Below, piece after piece: positions 63,412-64,000 of a DNA stretch of 64,000 nucleotides. The stretch's first letter is position 1. The number at the start of each line of letters is the position of its first letter. The notes beneath the pieces are model-generated. The model saw nothing but the letters and a program-made list of their open reading frames with translations. It had not been told where the DNA came from and made no database searches. The DNA is from RBG-16-57-11 sp964503145. GTDB taxonomy: Bacteria; Chloroflexota; Anaerolineae; Anaerolineales; UBA4823. The stretch covers positions 310,001 to 374,000 of the forward strand of contig CAZCYV010000002.1 of NCBI GenBank assembly GCA_964503145.1, written 5' to 3'. Both the position numbers and the translations under genes were made by a program.

Positions 63412-64000
63412 ATGAGCCGAAAATACTCCGAAACGATCGTCCTGGCTCTGGTGCTGCTGGGAAGCGTCTTGTTCATGTGGGCGCTGAACGGCAGGAATTT
63501 CGTCCAACTGGATAATTTTCAATCCATGGCCTTCCAGCTCCCCGAACTGGGGATCCTATCCCTGGCGATGATGATCACTATGCTCACCGCCGGGATCAAC
63601 CTGTCGATTATTTCTACCGCCAATCTGACGGGCATTGTCATCGCTATGATCTTGACCTCTGGCCTGAGCACAGATGCAGCGGGCAACCCCACTGCAGGGG
63701 TGATCTTGCTGGCGGTGCTCGCTGGTCTGGCGACGGCGGCGCTGATTGGGCTGCTCAACGGCTACCTGATCGCCGTGCTGGAGGTCTCGCCGATCCTGGC
63801 TACCCTGGGTACGATGATCCTGCTGAATGGGTTTGCGATTGTGCTCACCCGGGGTTATGTCATCTCCGGCTTTCCTCCGGTCATCCGCTTCATCGGTAAT
63901 GGTGTGGTGCTGGGTGTGCCAATGCCGCTGATCATCTTCCTGGCGCTGGCCGGCCTGATGGCGCTGATCCTCAACCGCACACCTTTGGGTACGAAGCTTT
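63412..64000 (+). CDS. second monosaccharide ABC transporter permease (partial)
   Basis: It starts at ATG 63412 and runs off the right edge; 196 codons are visible. It begins MSRKYSETIVLALVLLGS and has MLTAGINLSIISTANLTGIV and EVSPILATLGTMILLNGFAIVLTRGY, the same BPD_transp_2 signatures as its neighbour. Paired different permeases are normal in LsrCD- and Rbs/Xyl-like importers. Confidence 0.92.
   Translation, partial: MSRKYSETIVLALVLLGSVLFMWALNGRNFVQLDNFQSMAFQLPELGILSLAMMITMLTAGINLSIISTANLTGIVIAMILTSGLSTDAAGNPTAGVILLAVLAGLATAALIGLLNGYLIAVLEVSPILATLGTMILLNGFAIVLTRGYVISGFPPVIRFIGNGVVLGVPMPLIIFLALAGLMALILNRTPLGTKL

Overview
The window looks like a chromosomal segment from a Chloroflexota bacterium, probably of the Anaerolineae type. 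This rests on moderately high GC, (Pro,Thr,Ala)-rich linkers behind lipoprotein boxes, a compact chlD recoding locus, glgC, several sugar ABC systems of Chloroflexota style, and many short overlapping operons with GGAGG ribosome sites. The taxonomic call is an inference; no rRNA gene is present.

Layout. (1) 1-4617, minus strand: NrfD-type membrane subunit (cut by the window edge) and a four-cluster ferredoxin subunit of a respiratory oxidoreductase, behind a response regulator, a histidine kinase and a PhnD-like lipoprotein that probably sense the substrate. (2) 5138-6974, plus strand: universal stress protein, TauE-like exporter and a small ferredoxin. (3) 7028-8460: a scar of three gene remnants (multihaem cytochrome, XdhC, GH100-like glycosidase). 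(4) 8595-17571, minus strand: a dense redox and metallocofactor locus with two paralogous radical-SAM/SPASM proteins resembling tungsten-cofactor maturases, a minimal SufC-SufB pair, FmdE, CcdA, three thioredoxin-fold proteins, two YlbF-like proteins and small Fe-S or zinc proteins. (5) 17631-20684: a COG0701 permease, a TauE-like permease and an ArsR repressor, each preceded by the same operator ATTCG-N6-CGAAT.

(6) 20905-23508: membrane-anchored clostripain-family protein. (7) 23486-32344, minus strand: a tightly overlapping cluster combining GTP cyclohydrolase II, a stand-alone RibD-type reductase, a PTPS-like protein lacking the usual cysteine, a zinc-type alcohol dehydrogenase, two methyltransferases, a GT4 glycosyltransferase and membrane lipid-type proteins. 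It suggests a modified pterin or ribityl-pyrimidine product of unknown structure. (8) 32444-36046: ECF sigma, anti-sigma and an ABC-2 exporter. (9) 36160-47598: class-V aminotransferase, two PIG-L deacetylases, ROK kinase-like protein, ROK repressor, sugar ABC importer and two Gfo/Idh/MocA dehydrogenases. (10) 47673-54807, minus strand: HAD and HD phosphohydrolases, AspT-like antiporter, ClpC and a ribosomal S1-like protein.

(11) 54929-56973: a chelatase gene whose I and D parts are joined by a -1 frameshift over an A10 tract. (12) 56974-57511: a non-coding region with five DnaA-box-like sites, a candidate origin of replication. Genes left of it (clpC, S1) run leftward and chlD and osmC lie beside it. 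(13) 57512-64000: OsmC-like protein, GlgC, tRNA-Leu(CAA) and a second sugar ABC importer running off the right edge.

Most notable: the chlD recoding site, the DnaA-box cluster, the triple ArsR operator, the redox/maturation locus and the pterin-like cluster.
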